Below are positions 1 to 9,131 of a stretch of DNA of 64,000 bases, piece after piece. The position numbers and the translations under genes are program-made. Each line of letters starts with the position of its first letter. Within the stretch, counting starts at the first letter, position 1. The notes below the pieces were generated by a model, which was not told where the DNA came from, ran no database searches, and worked only from the letters and a program-made list of their open reading frames with translations. The DNA is from Halorussus rarus (GTDB taxonomy: Archaea > Halobacteriota > Halobacteria > Halobacteriales > Haladaptataceae): contig NZ_QPMJ01000002.1 in the NCBI RefSeq assembly GCF_003369835.1, positions 372,001 through 436,000 of the forward strand. Reading direction: 5' to 3'.

Positions 1-21
1 AGTCGGGCGTCGCGACCGGAG

Positions 22-801
22 CTAAATCCCCGCGTCGTCCAGGAACTCCAGCACCGCGGCGTTGAACGACTCCGGCTCCTCCAGCATGGCGAGGTGAGCC
101 GCCCCTTCGATTTCCCGATACCGACCGTCGGGTATCTCGTCGGCCAGTTCGCGGTGGTACTCCGGCGGCGTCAGGTGGTCGTTCTCGCCGACCACCGCGA
201 GCGCCGGCACCGCGACGTCGCCGAGACGGTCGCGCACGTCGAACGTGTGGCACGACTCGAAGTCCCGTCGGGTGACCGCCCGCCCGACCGCCCGCATCGC
301 CTCGGTCGAGAGCTCGACGTACCGGGAGTCGGCGTCGTGGAACAGCCGGTTCTCGCCGTGGAGGAACTCGACCGCGCGGTCGAAGTCCGACTCGAGCCAC
401 CGCCGGAGGTCGTCGAGCACCGGGAGCTTCGCGCCGGTCCCCGCGAGGACGAGGCCGTCGAAGTCGTGGTCGCGTTCGACCGCGATCCGGAGCGCGACAG
501 CCCCGCCCAGCGAACTGCCGACCAGCACGCCCGCCCCGGTCTCCTCGGTGACCGCCAGCACGTCGTCGGCGTAGGCCGACAGCGCCTCCCAGCCGGGGTC
601 GGCGTCGATGTCGTCGGACTCGCCGTGCCCGCTCAGGTCGAGCGCGACGACCGGCCGGTCGCTCGCCAGCCGGCCGAACTGGCCCTTCCAGACCTCGTGG
701 GTGCCCCCGGAGCCGTGGACCGCGAGCAGCGGCGACCCCTCGGCGCCCCGGTCGGCGACCCGGTAGGCCGTGGTCCGTCCGTGGTGTGTGACTCGTTCCA
801 T
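22..801 (-). CDS. alpha/beta hydrolase
   Basis: Predicted cytoplasmic alpha/beta-fold hydrolase of 259 residues; the substrate cannot be told from sequence. The nucleophile elbow GSSLG puts the serine near residue 97, after an oxyanion-type HGSGG motif at 30-34. The acid is the Asp in GENDH near the C-terminus and the base is the His in GAAHLAM, so the triad is complete. I chose the ATG at 801, which gives MERVTHHG, because the longer frame up to 909 adds residues unlike the family. An ATG at 825 would add eight residues. It stands alone at the window edge. It could equally be annotated as an esterase or a C-C bond hydrolase. Confidence 0.85.
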   Translation of the reverse strand: MERVTHHGRTTAYRVADRGAEGSPLLAVHGSGGTHEVWKGQFGRLASDRPVVALDLSGHGESDDIDADPGWEALSAYADDVLAVTEETGAGVLVGSSLGGAVALRIAVERDHDFDGLVLAGTGAKLPVLDDLRRWLESDFDRAVEFLHGENRLFHDADSRYVELSTEAMRAVGRAVTRRDFESCHTFDVRDRLGDVAVPALAVVGENDHLTPPEYHRELADEIPDGRYREIEGAAHLAMLEEPESFNAAVLEFLDDAGI

Positions 802-982
802 AGAGTCGATGACGCCCGCGCGCATCAAAATAACCTCGGTCGGGGCCGGAGCGCGGGGCGGTGTCCACGGGCCCCGACTCCGGAGGTCGGACGGTACCGG
901 TGCCGTCACGATTTCCGACCGAACCGCAATTCATCGGTTTTCAGGCTACCCCTGAGCCCTACTGCGATTTTTCAGAGAAACA

Positions 983-988
983 TTTAAG
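983..988 (+). promoter_or_regulatory. TATA box before Hsp20-like/CDC48 operon
   Basis: TTTAAG lies 34-39 bases before the ATG at 1022, inside a locally AT-rich stretch. This fits a haloarchaeal TATA box driving a short-leader transcript of the two overlapping genes. It was assigned by spacing and composition only. Confidence 0.5.
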
Positions 989-1021
989 TACTAGAGCCAC
1001 TAACTGTAGGTTAGGATTGAA

Positions 1022-1267
1022 ATGTCACTGAAGCACATCGCCGACAGAGACGACGTGTTCGCGCGGCGCTACGCCTACGACGACGCCGAGGTACTCGTGG
1101 CGGACCTCGGTATGACCGGCGAGGCGTCCGTGGACGTCCTCGAGGGCGACGCTATCGTCGTCTTCGAGGACGAGGATGGCCCCCGGCAGCTGGAGCTCGA
1201 GCTCCCGGAGGAGGGGGCGGAAGCGTTTATCACCAACGGCGTACTCACTATCGAGGTGGGACTATGA
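1022..1267 (+). CDS. small Hsp20-like protein upstream of CDC48
   Basis: An 81-residue acidic protein. Its C-terminal stretch ends NGVLTIEV, which matches the NGVLTI signature closing the alpha-crystallin domain of Hsp20 chaperones. The alternating beta-strand pattern before it (VLVADLG, IVVFED, QLELELP) also fits a compact Hsp20/p23-like sandwich. It is shorter than usual Hsp20 proteins (about 140 aa) and lacks the N-terminal arm and IxI tail. Its stop overlaps the start of the CDC48 gene by four bases (ATGA), so translation is probably coupled. I infer a co-chaperone or substrate-adaptor role for the unfoldase. The family itself is uncharacterised as far as I know. Confidence 0.8.
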   Translation: MSLKHIADRDDVFARRYAYDDAEVLVADLGMTGEASVDVLEGDAIVVFEDEDGPRQLELELPEEGAEAFITNGVLTIEVGL

Positions 1268-3528
1268 AACTCACTGTCAAGCCGTTGAAGCAGAAGGACG
1301 CCGGGCGCGGACTCGCCGCCATCGACCGCCAGTCGATGCACGAGCTCGGCGTCGAGAACGGCGACTACATAGTCATCGAGGGGAAGAACCAGGGCCGGGC
1401 GGTCGCCCGGGTCTGGCCGGGCTACCCCGAGGACGAGGGCCGCGGTGTCGTCCGCATCGACGGGCAGCTCCGCCAGGAGGCCGGCGTCGGCATCGACGAC
1501 AAGGTCACCATCGAGAAGGCCGACGTCAAGCCCGCCTCCTCGGTGACCATCGCGCTCCCCCAGAACCTCCAGATTCGGGGGGACATCACGCCCCACATCC
1601 GGGACAAGCTCAGCGGACAGGCCATCACGCAGGGCCAGAACGTCCCGTTCGGCTTCGGCCTGATGGGGATGGGCTCGGGCCAGTCCATCCCGCTGAAGGT
1701 CGCCAGCACCGACCCCGAGGGGACGGTCGTCGTCACCGACTCGACCGAGATCAACATCAGCGAGCGCGCCGCCGAGGAGATCGCGCAGGGCGGCGCGGGC
1801 AGCCCCGAAGGCACGCCCAGCGTCGCCTACGAGGACATCGGCGGCCTCGAGGGCGAACTCGAGCAGGTCCGGGAGATGATCGAGCTCCCGATGCGCCACC
1901 CCGAGCTGTTCAGCCGGCTCGGCATCGACCCGCCGAAGGGCGTGCTGCTCCACGGCCCGCCCGGCACGGGCAAGACCCTGATGGCGAAGGCCGTCGCCAA
2001 CGAGATCGACGCCCACTTCCAGACCATCTCGGGCCCCGAGATCATGTCGAAGTACTACGGGGAGTCCGAGGAGAAGCTCCGCGAGGTGTTCGAGGAGGCC
2101 GAGCAGAACGCGCCGGCCATCATCTTCATCGACGAGCTCGACTCCATCGCCCCGAAGCGCGACGAGGCCGGCGGCGACGTGGAACGCCGCGTCGTGGCCC
2201 AGCTGCTCTCGCTGATGGACGGCCTCGAATCGCGGGGCGAAGTGACCGTCATCGCGGCCACGAACCGCGTCGACGCCATCGACCCCGCGCTGCGGCGGCC
2301 CGGCCGGTTCGACCGCGAGATCGAGATCGGCGTGCCGGACCGCGAAGGCCGGCTCGAGATCCTGCAGGTCCACACCCGCGGGATGCCGCTGGCCGACGGC
2401 GTCGACCTCGAGGCGTACGCCGACAACACCCACGGCTTCGTCGGCGCGGACTTAGAGAACCTCGCAAAGGAGGGCGCGATGAACGCGCTCCGGCGCATCC
2501 GGCCCGAGATCGACCTCGAGTCCGAGGAGATCCCGGCCGACGTGCTCGACTCGCTGCAGGTCACCGAACGGGACTTCAAGGAGGCCCTGAAGGGCATCGA
2601 GCCCTCGGCGCTCCGGGAGGTCTTCGTCGAGGTGCCCGACGTCACCTGGGACCAGGTCGGCGGCCTGGAGGACACCAAAGAGCGCCTCCGGGAGACCATC
2701 CAGTGGCCGCTCGAGTACCCAGAGGTGTTCGCGGAGCTGGACATGCAGGCCGCCAAGGGCGTGCTGATGTACGGCCCGCCCGGCACGGGCAAGACCCTGA
2801 TGGCGAAGGCCGTCGCCAACGAGGCCGACAGCAACTTCATCTCGATCAAGGGGCCCGAGCTCCTGTCGAAGTGGGTCGGCGAGTCCGAGAAGGGCGTCCG
2901 CGAGGTGTTCAGCAAGGCCCGGGAGAACGCCCCGACGGTGGTGTTCTTCGACGAGATCGACTCCATCGCCACCGAGCGCGGGAGCGGCGGAGGCGGCGGC
3001 TCGCAGGTCAGCGAGCGCGTCGTCTCCCAGCTGCTGACCGAGCTCGACGGGCTCGAGGAGCTCGAGGACGTCGTGGTCATCGCCACCTCGAACCGGCCCG
3101 ACCTCATCGACAGCGCGCTGCTGCGGCCCGGTCGGCTGGACCGCCACGTCCACGTGCCGGTGCCCGACGAGGACGCGCGGCGCGCCATCTTCGAGGTCCA
3201 CACCCGCGACAAGCCCGTCGCCGACGACGTCGACCTCGACTGGCTCGCCGGCGAGACCGAGGGCTACGTCGGCGCCGACATCGAGGCGGTCACCCGCGAG
3301 GCGTCGATGGCCGCCAGTCGAGAGTTCATCCACAGCGTGGACCCCGAGGAGATCGGCGAGAGCGTCGGGAACGTCCGCATCAACCGCGAGCACTTCGAGC
3401 AGGCGCTCGACGAGGTGACGCCCAGCGTCACCGAGGAGACCAAGGAGCGCTACGACGAGATCGAAGAGCAGTTCGACTCGGCCGAGCCCGAGACCGAGCA
3501 GGACCAGCTGGGTCGGACGTTCCAGTAG
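1264..3528 (+). CDS. cdc48: CDC48/VAT-type AAA+ ATPase
   Basis: Hexameric AAA+ unfoldase (archaeal VAT/p97 type), 754 residues, as expected for the family. The N-domain (about 1-185, double-psi barrel plus four-stranded part) is followed by two AAA modules. D1 has P-loop GPPGTGKT at 231-238 and Walker [10 protein letters not shown]2 has P-loop GPPGTGKT at 504-511 and Walker B VVFFDEID, then a Gly-rich insert and the arginine-finger region RPGRLDRH. The family extracts and unfolds proteins, feeding the proteasome. The tail ends LGRTFQ rather than a canonical HbYX motif. The gene is translationally coupled to the small Hsp20-like gene before it. Confidence 0.97.
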   Translation: MKLTVKPLKQKDAGRGLAAIDRQSMHELGVENGDYIVIEGKNQGRAVARVWPGYPEDEGRGVVRIDGQLRQEAGVGIDDKVTIEKADVKPASSVTIALPQNLQIRGDITPHIRDKLSGQAITQGQNVPFGFGLMGMGSGQSIPLKVASTDPEGTVVVTDSTEINISERAAEEIAQGGAGSPEGTPSVAYEDIGGLEGELEQVREMIELPMRHPELFSRLGIDPPKGVLLHGPPGTGKTLMAKAVANEIDAHFQTISGPEIMSKYYGESEEKLREVFEEAEQNAPAIIFIDELDSIAPKRDEAGGDVERRVVAQLLSLMDGLESRGEVTVIAATNRVDAIDPALRRPGRFDREIEIGVPDREGRLEILQVHTRGMPLADGVDLEAYADNTHGFVGADLENLAKEGAMNALRRIRPEIDLESEEIPADVLDSLQVTERDFKEALKGIEPSALREVFVEVPDVTWDQVGGLEDTKERLRETIQWPLEYPEVFAELDMQAAKGVLMYGPPGTGKTLMAKAVANEADSNFISIKGPELLSKWVGESEKGVREVFSKARENAPTVVFFDEIDSIATERGSGGGGGSQVSERVVSQLLTELDGLEELEDVVVIATSNRPDLIDSALLRPGRLDRHVHVPVPDEDARRAIFEVHTRDKPVADDVDLDWLAGETEGYVGADIEAVTREASMAASREFIHSVDPEEIGESVGNVRINREHFEQALDEVTPSVTEETKERYDEIEEQFDSAEPETEQDQLGRTFQ

Positions 3529-3840
3529 AACCTTTTGCTGCGTCCTCGTGAGCGCAGCGAACGAGGGCTCGGGACGGCTTCGCCGTCCCGGCGGGTGCGG
3601 CCTGAACGCCGCACCCTGGCAAAACTTTCATGAAAAACACTGCGGTCGTCCCTGCGTCTTCGGCGCGGAGCGCCGAAGGCTCGGAGGACCGAAGGTCCTC
3701 CGGTGGTCCTCCCTTGGTCCGCTCGCTCACTCCGTTCGCTCGCGGTGAGTAACGGTGTACTCCGGCGGTATGATGATTTTTCAAGAATGGAACGACAGAC
3801 CCGAGCGTATCGACTGCTGATTCCCGACAAATAGCACCGA
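3529..3840. repeat. gene-free stretch with tandem hairpins
   Basis: The space between the convergent CDC48 and GINS genes holds no credible gene. It contains five consecutive inverted repeats: an imperfect one at 3544-3566 (CCTCGT/ACGAGG arms), and perfect ones at 3571-3589 (8-bp stem, TTC loop), 3593-3616 (9-bp stem), 3658-3678 (8-bp stem) and 3683-3701 (8-bp stem, GAA loop). The 21 bases at 3546-3566 recur exactly at 14269-14289 inside another intergenic repeat. The hairpins could act as a bidirectional terminator or mark a mobile palindromic element. Confidence 0.7.
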
Positions 3841-4794
3841 CTACTCCAATTTCTCGGCAGCCCCGCGTTCCACGAGGGGCTCCGCGTTCGCTTCCGGTAA
3901 CGTCACCACATCCTCGCTTTCGAGGTCGTAGGTGCGCTCGTCGACGCCGAAAATCTCGCCGACGTCGTCGGTGATCCGGATGGTAGTTCGCTCGTCGAGC
4001 CCCGCCATCGGGTCGTCCGAGTCGGCATCTGCGTCTGCATCGGAGGCCGACGTGGAGGGTGCCGCTCCGTCGCCTGGCTCGGACGACTGCTCGGAGTCGG
4101 GTCCGTCGGCGACCGCAACCGCCTCGGCTGCCCCGGGGCGCGCGTCATCGTCGGCTGCCGCGCCGCCACCCGACGCGGTGCTCCCAGAAGCCGCGTCGGT
4201 CGTGTCGTCGCCGCCCATCACGTCGGCGGCGCTCACGTCTTCACCGGAGTCGCTTGTGTCCGACGAGTCCGCGCTCGCCGAAGGCGGGTCGCCGGGATCC
4301 GGAGTAGACTCCTCGGCGGGCGCGCCGCTGCCGGGGTCGGGCGTCGGTTCGGTCCCCGACTCGGCGTCGGCGGGCGTGGGCGTCGGCGACGAGTCGACGG
4401 GGTCGGCCTCGCCGGCCAGGATGTCGAGCACGTCCTGCTTGTTCTCCTCGATGCGGTCGACCAGTTCGCCGAACAGCTCCTGCTCCTCGCTGGTCAGGCC
4501 GTCCTCGTCGGCTGGCATCCCCGCGGCGGCGAGGCTGGCGCGCTTGACGATCTTGCCGACGCGGCGCTCGTAGATGGCCTCCACCACGTCCTCGGCGGTG
4601 TTTATCTCGTCGGTCAACTGCTCGACCTCGGGGTCGTCGAACGGGCTGTCGGCCCGCTCGGCCGCGCGCTCGCGCTGGTCCTTGAGGTCGGCGATGTAGT
4701 CGGCGACGTCGGCGTAGAACGACTCCCGCAGGTGCTGGAGGCTGTCCTTCGACCGCTCCTTGCTCTGTACCGTGCGGAGTTCGTCCAGATTCAT
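3841..4794 (-). CDS. GINS subunit (Gins51/Gins15 type)
   Basis: Predicted subunit of the archaeal GINS complex, which bridges MCM helicase and primase/polymerase at forks. Of the 317 residues, the first ~140 form the helical GINS A domain (MNLDELRTVQ, the DVVEAIYERR helix, EEQELFGELVD). The last ~55 (TIRITDDVGEIFGV, YDLESEDVVTLP, PLVERGAAEKL) form the small beta B domain. A-before-B is the order of the Gins51 family. Between them is an Asp/Ser/Thr/Gly/Pro-rich low-complexity linker of roughly 120 residues, far longer than in non-halophiles. It lies directly downstream of priS on the same strand, matching its replication role. Confidence 0.85.
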   Translation of the reverse strand: MNLDELRTVQSKERSKDSLQHLRESFYADVADYIADLKDQRERAAERADSPFDDPEVEQLTDEINTAEDVVEAIYERRVGKIVKRASLAAAGMPADEDGLTSEEQELFGELVDRIEENKQDVLDILAGEADPVDSSPTPTPADAESGTEPTPDPGSGAPAEESTPDPGDPPSASADSSDTSDSGEDVSAADVMGGDDTTDAASGSTASGGGAAADDDARPGAAEAVAVADGPDSEQSSEPGDGAAPSTSASDADADADSDDPMAGLDERTTIRITDDVGEIFGVDERTYDLESEDVVTLPEANAEPLVERGAAEKLE

Positions 4795-4926
4795 CGTCGT
4801 CCTGTCATAGCCGTTCCGTCGCGTTCGTCGGTGGAGTCGCGTCGTTCGGTCGGTCTGGGGCGCCGCGCGAGGGCGCGCGGCGGCCGTCGCGTCGGTCGAA
4901 TCGCCGCGTCGTCGGTCCGCCCTCCG

Positions 4927-6084
4927 TCATTCGCGGCCCTTCTCGGCCCGGCCGCGCGCCATCAGGAAGACGGCCACGTATTCGGGAACCGATACGTCAC
5001 CGGCCGAGAGGGTAAAGCTTTCGTCGTTGAGCTCGACCGGTCCGGGCTCGGTCACCTCGACCGCCACCTCGTGGCCCTCGAACGTCTCGGGCACCGGGTC
5101 GCGCAAGGGGTCGAAGTCGCCGACCTCGTCTCGGGGGATGCGGGTCACTTCGAGGCCGGTGCCGCCGTGGAGGCTGCCCGGCAGCCGGATGAGCCGCCGG
5201 AGGTCGGTGGTGACGGGCTCGTCGATGGCCGCCGACTGCTCGGCGACCACCCGCTCGGTCGTCACCTTCGCGAGCTGGCGGATGCCCGGCCCGCCGCGCT
5301 CGACGTTCCCGCTCGCGAGCTCCTCGTAGTCCTCCGAGACGGCACCGAGGATGGTCTTCGCCCGGCCGTCGCCGATGCGGTCGAACTCCTTGAGGCGGTC
5401 GAGGGCGTCCTCGTCGTCCATCGCGAGCAGCTCGTCGGCCAGCGCGAGGAGTTCGCGGTGGACCCGGCGGCCCCACCCGCCGTCCTTCTTGAGCACCCGG
5501 CGGGTGGCGGTGCCGCCCATCTCGGTGCGCTGGATGGCGTCGAGGTCGATGCCCTCGCCGCGGATGTAGTCGACGACCTCCCGGCGCTCGTCCCGGTCGA
5601 GGTCGCGGACGCCCTCGTCGCGCACGTGGACGTGGTACCCGCGGCCGCCCGAGAAGACGACCGTCAGGTCCTCGAACCCGAAGTCGGCGTCGAGGAGGTC
5701 GATGAGGTTCTCGACCTCGGCCTTCCCCGCGGCGAGCATCTCGCCGTAGGCGTCGCGCTGGGGGTCGACCCCCGAGAGGTGGTCGGCGTCGATGTCGAAG
5801 ACGAGGTCGGAGTCGCGCCACCCCTTGGCCTCCATGTCGTCGGCGCCGGGGTCGTCGTAGCGCCCGGCCGAGAAGTAGACGTGGCGCGGGCGCTCGCGCC
5901 GGAGGAAGTCGCCGAGGTCCCCGAGCTCCAGCAGCGACTGGTGGCGGACCATGGTCGTCGGCCCCGCGGTCCAGGGGATGTAGCCCCACTCGCGGGCCTC
6001 GTGGTCCGGCGGCGGGGACACCTCCGACCGGCGGTAGTGGTCCCGGAACCGGCCGCGGAGGTACGCCCGGGTGCGCTCTTCCAT
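4927..6084 (-). CDS. priS: DNA primase small (catalytic) subunit PriS
   Basis: Catalytic subunit of the archaeo-eukaryotic primase, 385 residues (typical). The N-terminal region has RGRFRDHY and the conserved IPWTAG-like segment. The metal-binding acidic motif is in VFDIDADHL (about residues 95-103), and the nucleotide-binding SGGRGYHVHV motif follows near residue 155. RLPGSLHGGTGLEV is the typical C-terminal motif. It makes RNA/DNA primers with PriL, which is not in this window. It is followed 132 bases downstream by the GINS gene on the same strand. Confidence 0.96.
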   Translation of the reverse strand: MEERTRAYLRGRFRDHYRRSEVSPPPDHEAREWGYIPWTAGPTTMVRHQSLLELGDLGDFLRRERPRHVYFSAGRYDDPGADDMEAKGWRDSDLVFDIDADHLSGVDPQRDAYGEMLAAGKAEVENLIDLLDADFGFEDLTVVFSGGRGYHVHVRDEGVRDLDRDERREVVDYIRGEGIDLDAIQRTEMGGTATRRVLKKDGGWGRRVHRELLALADELLAMDDEDALDRLKEFDRIGDGRAKTILGAVSEDYEELASGNVERGGPGIRQLAKVTTERVVAEQSAAIDEPVTTDLRRLIRLPGSLHGGTGLEVTRIPRDEVGDFDPLRDPVPETFEGHEVAVEVTEPGPVELNDESFTLSAGDVSVPEYVAVFLMARGRAEKGRE

Positions 6085-6429
6085 GCTGTCTCGTCCATGC
6101 TCGGGCCGCGTCTAAAAGCGTTGTCTATCGCCGCGAGGGTGGTGTTTGGGAACTGGCGTGACGGAGAACTCGGGCGATTTCTGGTCAGGGATTGAGAGAA
6201 CGAGGTAGTGATTTCGTTTCCGAAAGCCCCCGCCCGGTCGCGGTCGCTGCTGGACATATCCTCGGCTCGCTCCGCTCGCCTCGGATAGCGGTCCCGCAGA
6301 CGACCAGGTAAACGCGACCGGGCGGCCCCTTTCAGTCCACCCAAACGGTGGTGTGGCCTGTCGAGCGCTTCCGAGTGTATGGTTCTCCCGTCGTCGCTGG
6401 TCGAAAGTAAACTCCGCCATCACTTCTTA
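6085..6429. other. intergenic region with repeat element copy A
   Basis: No gene is supported between priS and the protease gene. The main content is a repeat element at about 6217-6343 (listed separately). The flanks show nothing further that I can name. Confidence 0.6.
6217..6343 (-). repeat. haloarchaeal intergenic repeat, copy A
   Basis: Read on the minus strand, the element begins with GGGTGGACTGAAAGGGGC and ends with GGGCTTTCGG. Its first 34 bases (plus strand 6309-6342) are identical to 14163-14196. Later blocks (CTATCCGAGGCGAGC, GATATGTCC) also match copy B imperfectly. The centre holds a small palindrome, GGCGAGCGGAGCGAGCC. Spurious reading frames across it explain why such elements are often mis-annotated as genes. 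Function is unknown; it may be a structured RNA, terminator or mobile palindrome. Confidence 0.75.
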
Positions 6430-7353
6430 TCAAAACGGCAGCAGCGGTCCGACGACAGCGAGAACCACCAGACCGAGCGCGAGGACCGACGCGCCGTGGA
6501 CGACCGCCGACTGCGCGACCGGCGACAGTGAGACACCCGCGCGGTCGGCCACCTCGCGGAGCGCGAGCGCCAGCACCCGGCCCCCGTCGAACATCGAGAC
6601 CGGGAGGGCGTTCAGCAGGGCGAAGTTGGCGTTCAACAGCGCCAGCCAGAAGCAGAAGTTCGTGAGGGCGCCGAGCGCGCCCAGCGTCGCGGCGGTCGGG
6701 GGCGCCCCGCCGACCAGCGCCCACCCGAAGTACGCCATGTAGGTCTCGCGCGGACCGGCCGCGAGCGGCGAGTAGAGGACCGCGAGCGCGGCGACGGCGA
6801 CCACGAGGTTGTGGAAGACCCCGACCGCGTACAGTCGCATCCGGGCGCCCACTGGGGCGCGGTCGATGGCCGCTGCCGGCAGCACGTACGCCGCGACCGG
6901 GAGGACGCCGAGCAGCAGCGCGACGCCCCACTCCTCGACCTCGACGCCGGCGCGTCGACACGCGACGGCGTGGCCGACCTCGTGGACGACGGTGGCGACG
7001 ACCAGGCCGGCGACGACGTAGGGCGCGGCAGCGACCGGCATGAAGTCGTTGAGACCCGGCACCGCCACGGTGTTGGCGGGGTCGTTGAGCGGGGTCACCC
7101 GGGGCTGGCCGAGGGCCCGCCACGCCGCGACCGAGAGCAGCGCCATCCCGCCGACCTGGAGCGCGAGCAGGGCGGCGACGCCGGCGTCGGTCCACCGGTC
7201 CCACGCCGGGTGGCTCGCCGCCGCATCGAGCAGGTCGGGGGTCGCCGTCGAGAACAGGTAGAGGGTCAGGAGGCCGACCTTCACCGGGCCGGGGAGCGCG
7301 CGGTTCAGCCGCGCCTCGACGCGGTCGAGACGCTCGCGTGCCGGAGGCGACAT
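6430..7353 (-). CDS. site-2-protease-like M50 membrane metalloprotease
   Basis: Predicted intramembrane zinc protease of 307 residues. The zinc motif HEVGHAVACRRAG (HExxH) lies in a membrane segment around residue 130. The second ligand motif NALPVSMFDGG (the NxxPxxxxDGG form of the LDG motif) lies near residue 240. At least five hydrophobic segments are visible (LLTLYLFS, VVAGLVVATVV, LVVAVAALAVLYS, FCFWLALLNA, VLALGLVVLAVV). The ATG at 7353 (MSPPARERL) is preferred; an upstream start at 7380 would add nine residues. S2P proteases usually release membrane-tethered regulators. The substrate here is unknown. Confidence 0.88.
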   Translation of the reverse strand: MSPPARERLDRVEARLNRALPGPVKVGLLTLYLFSTATPDLLDAAASHPAWDRWTDAGVAALLALQVGGMALLSVAAWRALGQPRVTPLNDPANTVAVPGLNDFMPVAAAPYVVAGLVVATVVHEVGHAVACRRAGVEVEEWGVALLLGVLPVAAYVLPAAAIDRAPVGARMRLYAVGVFHNLVVAVAALAVLYSPLAAGPRETYMAYFGWALVGGAPPTAATLGALGALTNFCFWLALLNANFALLNALPVSMFDGGRVLALALREVADRAGVSLSPVAQSAVVHGASVLALGLVVLAVVGPLLPF

Positions 7354-7557
7354 GACCGATTTGGCGCACGTTCGGCACATAATTGTTCTGGCAGCCCTAG
7401 AGAAATTCCGATTCGCCTCATGAAGAGACGCCGATGACAGGACCCGAGACGCCCGAGCGGTACGAATCAGGTCGGCACCGAATCGTCGCGGCGTCGTAGT
7501 TTGTTAGTGAGACGAAACTACTACATTTTTAACCCGTGCCTTGAAAATGACAGGCGC

Positions 7558-8226
7558 ATGTCTCCAAACCGCTTGCCGCACCGCCGACGGAGCGCTCTGC
7601 TCGTCGGCGCCGTCGGTCTCCTCCTGACCGCCGGGTGTCTCGGGTCCGTCGGGACCTCGGTCGACGACCCCCGGTCGGTCGCCAGGCAGGTCGACGCGCG
7701 CTACGACTCGCTCGACGAGTACCGAACGACGATAGAGCGAACCGTCTCGGTCGGCGACAGCACCGCCACGACGCGGGCGACCCTCCGCTTCGTGAAGGAC
7801 GAGTCGCTCCGCATCGCCTACGAGACCGGCCCGCGAGCGGGCACCGTCACGGTCGTCGACGATCCGACGCCGTCGACGCTGCTCGCCACCGACGCGGCCC
7901 AGGCCGAGACCGCCGTGGGCGAGACGCCCGCCTCGTACGGCGCGGTCGCCGCGAACCTGGTCCGGACGAACAACGTCACCTACAGCGGGACGACCGTCCT
8001 CGACGGCCGGGCCGCCGTGGTGCTCGCGCTCGAACCGACCGCCAACGAGACGGCCACCAACCTGGTCGAGCGCCGGGTCTGGATCGACGCCGAGCGCCGC
8101 GTCCCGCTCCGGGTCGTCTCGACGTGGCGGGGTGAGTCGGGCGAGATAACCGAGACGCTCCGGTTCACCAACACCTCGCTCTCGGTGGCGAACGCGACGC
8201 CGACCGACGGGAGGGTCGCGGCGTGA
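7558..8226 (+). CDS. LolA-like secreted lipoprotein
   Basis: A 222-residue predicted lipoprotein. An Arg-rich N-terminus and hydrophobic core end in the lipobox LTAGC, followed by CLGS, so Cys near residue 23 would be lipidated. The body (VDARYDSLDEYRTTIERTV, ATLRFVKDESLRIAYETG, GTVTVVDD, RRVWIDAERRVPLRVVSTW) has the strand pattern of LolA/LppX-like half-barrel lipoproteins. It is the first gene of an operon; its stop overlaps the GTG start of the next gene (GTGA). I chose the ATG at 7558 because it places the signal sequence at the terminus. The extracytoplasmic ligand or partner is unknown. Confidence 0.82.
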   Translation: MSPNRLPHRRRSALLVGAVGLLLTAGCLGSVGTSVDDPRSVARQVDARYDSLDEYRTTIERTVSVGDSTATTRATLRFVKDESLRIAYETGPRAGTVTVVDDPTPSTLLATDAAQAETAVGETPASYGAVAANLVRTNNVTYSGTTVLDGRAAVVLALEPTANETATNLVERRVWIDAERRVPLRVVSTWRGESGEITETLRFTNTSLSVANATPTDGRVAA

Positions 8227-9131
8227 AGCCGAGCCAGCCCTCCGTCGTGGACCGCCTCGGCGGGCCGGTCGTCGTCTTCGGCGTGCTCGGCCTGCTGGTC
8301 GGCGCGGCGGTCGCGCCGTTCGCCTGGAACGCCGCGACGGCGCCCGACGGCACGGTCGCGGTCATCGAGGTCCACGGGACCATCACCGGCGACACCGCGG
8401 CTGCCACCGTCGCGGACCTGCGCGAGGCCCGGCAGAACGACTCGATAAAGGCCGTCACGCTCGACATCAACACCCGCGGGGGGACGGCGTCAGCCAGCGA
8501 ACAGCTGTACCTCGCGGTCAAGCGGACCGAACAGGTGATGCCGGTCACGGTCAGCGTGACCGGGTCGGCGGCCTCGGGCGGTTACTACACGGCCTCCCCG
8601 GCCGACCGCATCTTCGTCACGCCCGCGAGCACCGTCGGTAGCGTCGGCGTCCGGGCGGTCGTCCCGTCACAGCAGGAGATAGCCGGCCAGATAGCGAGCG
8701 GCCCCGACAAGGTCTCGTCCGCGACCGAGGCCGAGGTCCGGCGCCGGGTCGAGACGCTCCGGCGCGCGTTCGTCGGTTCCGTCGTCGCCGAGCGCGGCGA
8801 CGCGCTCGAACTCACCGCCGAGGAGATCTCCTACGCGAAGCTCTACGCCGGCTCCCGGGGCATCGAGGTCGGCCTCGCCGACGAGGTCGGCGGCCTCGAC
8901 GCCGCGATCGCTGCGTCGGCCGAGCGAGCCGACCTCTCGGACTACCGGACCGTCCGGATGGAGTCGCCGACCCCGAGCGTCCTCAGCCAGATCGGGCTCA
9001 GCAGCTCCGCCGAGACGTCGGCGACCGGCGCGGCGACCCGCGTCGACAGCGTCCAGTACCTGATGCTCCACGGACAGCTCCACCGACCGACCGCGGAAAC
9101 ACAGGAGGTGACTCCGAATGCAACGAACTGA
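8223..9131 (+). CDS. sppA: signal peptide peptidase SppA-like (S49)
   Basis: Membrane-anchored S49 serine protease of 302 residues, the short bacterial/archaeal form. The N-terminal anchor is at about 14-36 (VVVFGVLGLLVGAAVAP). The catalytic Ser is in GSAASGGYY (Ser118). By alignment with the Bacillus enzyme, the Lys in SGPDK (Lys163) is the general base. TVGSVGV after the Ser motif is also typical. The family cleaves leftover signal peptides and other membrane peptides. The start is GTG at 8223, overlapping the lipoprotein stop. The next gene begins 14 bases before this one ends, so the three genes form one operon. Confidence 0.92.
   Translation: MKPSQPSVVDRLGGPVVVFGVLGLLVGAAVAPFAWNAATAPDGTVAVIEVHGTITGDTAAATVADLREARQNDSIKAVTLDINTRGGTASASEQLYLAVKRTEQVMPVTVSVTGSAASGGYYTASPADRIFVTPASTVGSVGVRAVVPSQQEIAGQIASGPDKVSSATEAEVRRRVETLRRAFVGSVVAERGDALELTAEEISYAKLYAGSRGIEVGLADEVGGLDAAIAASAERADLSDYRTVRMESPTPSVLSQIGLSSSAETSATGAATRVDSVQYLMLHGQLHRPTAETQEVTPNATN

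Noticed and set aside
1176-3551. A 791-codon frame on the same strand as CDC48 and a 452-codon antisense frame
   Set aside because: Both lie within the CDC48 gene in other frames and give Arg-rich or His/Leu/Asp-rich shadow translations. CDC48 explains the region.
3548-3830. Short genes in the hairpin array
   Set aside because: All frames are broken up by palindromes and give repetitive peptides; no family match.
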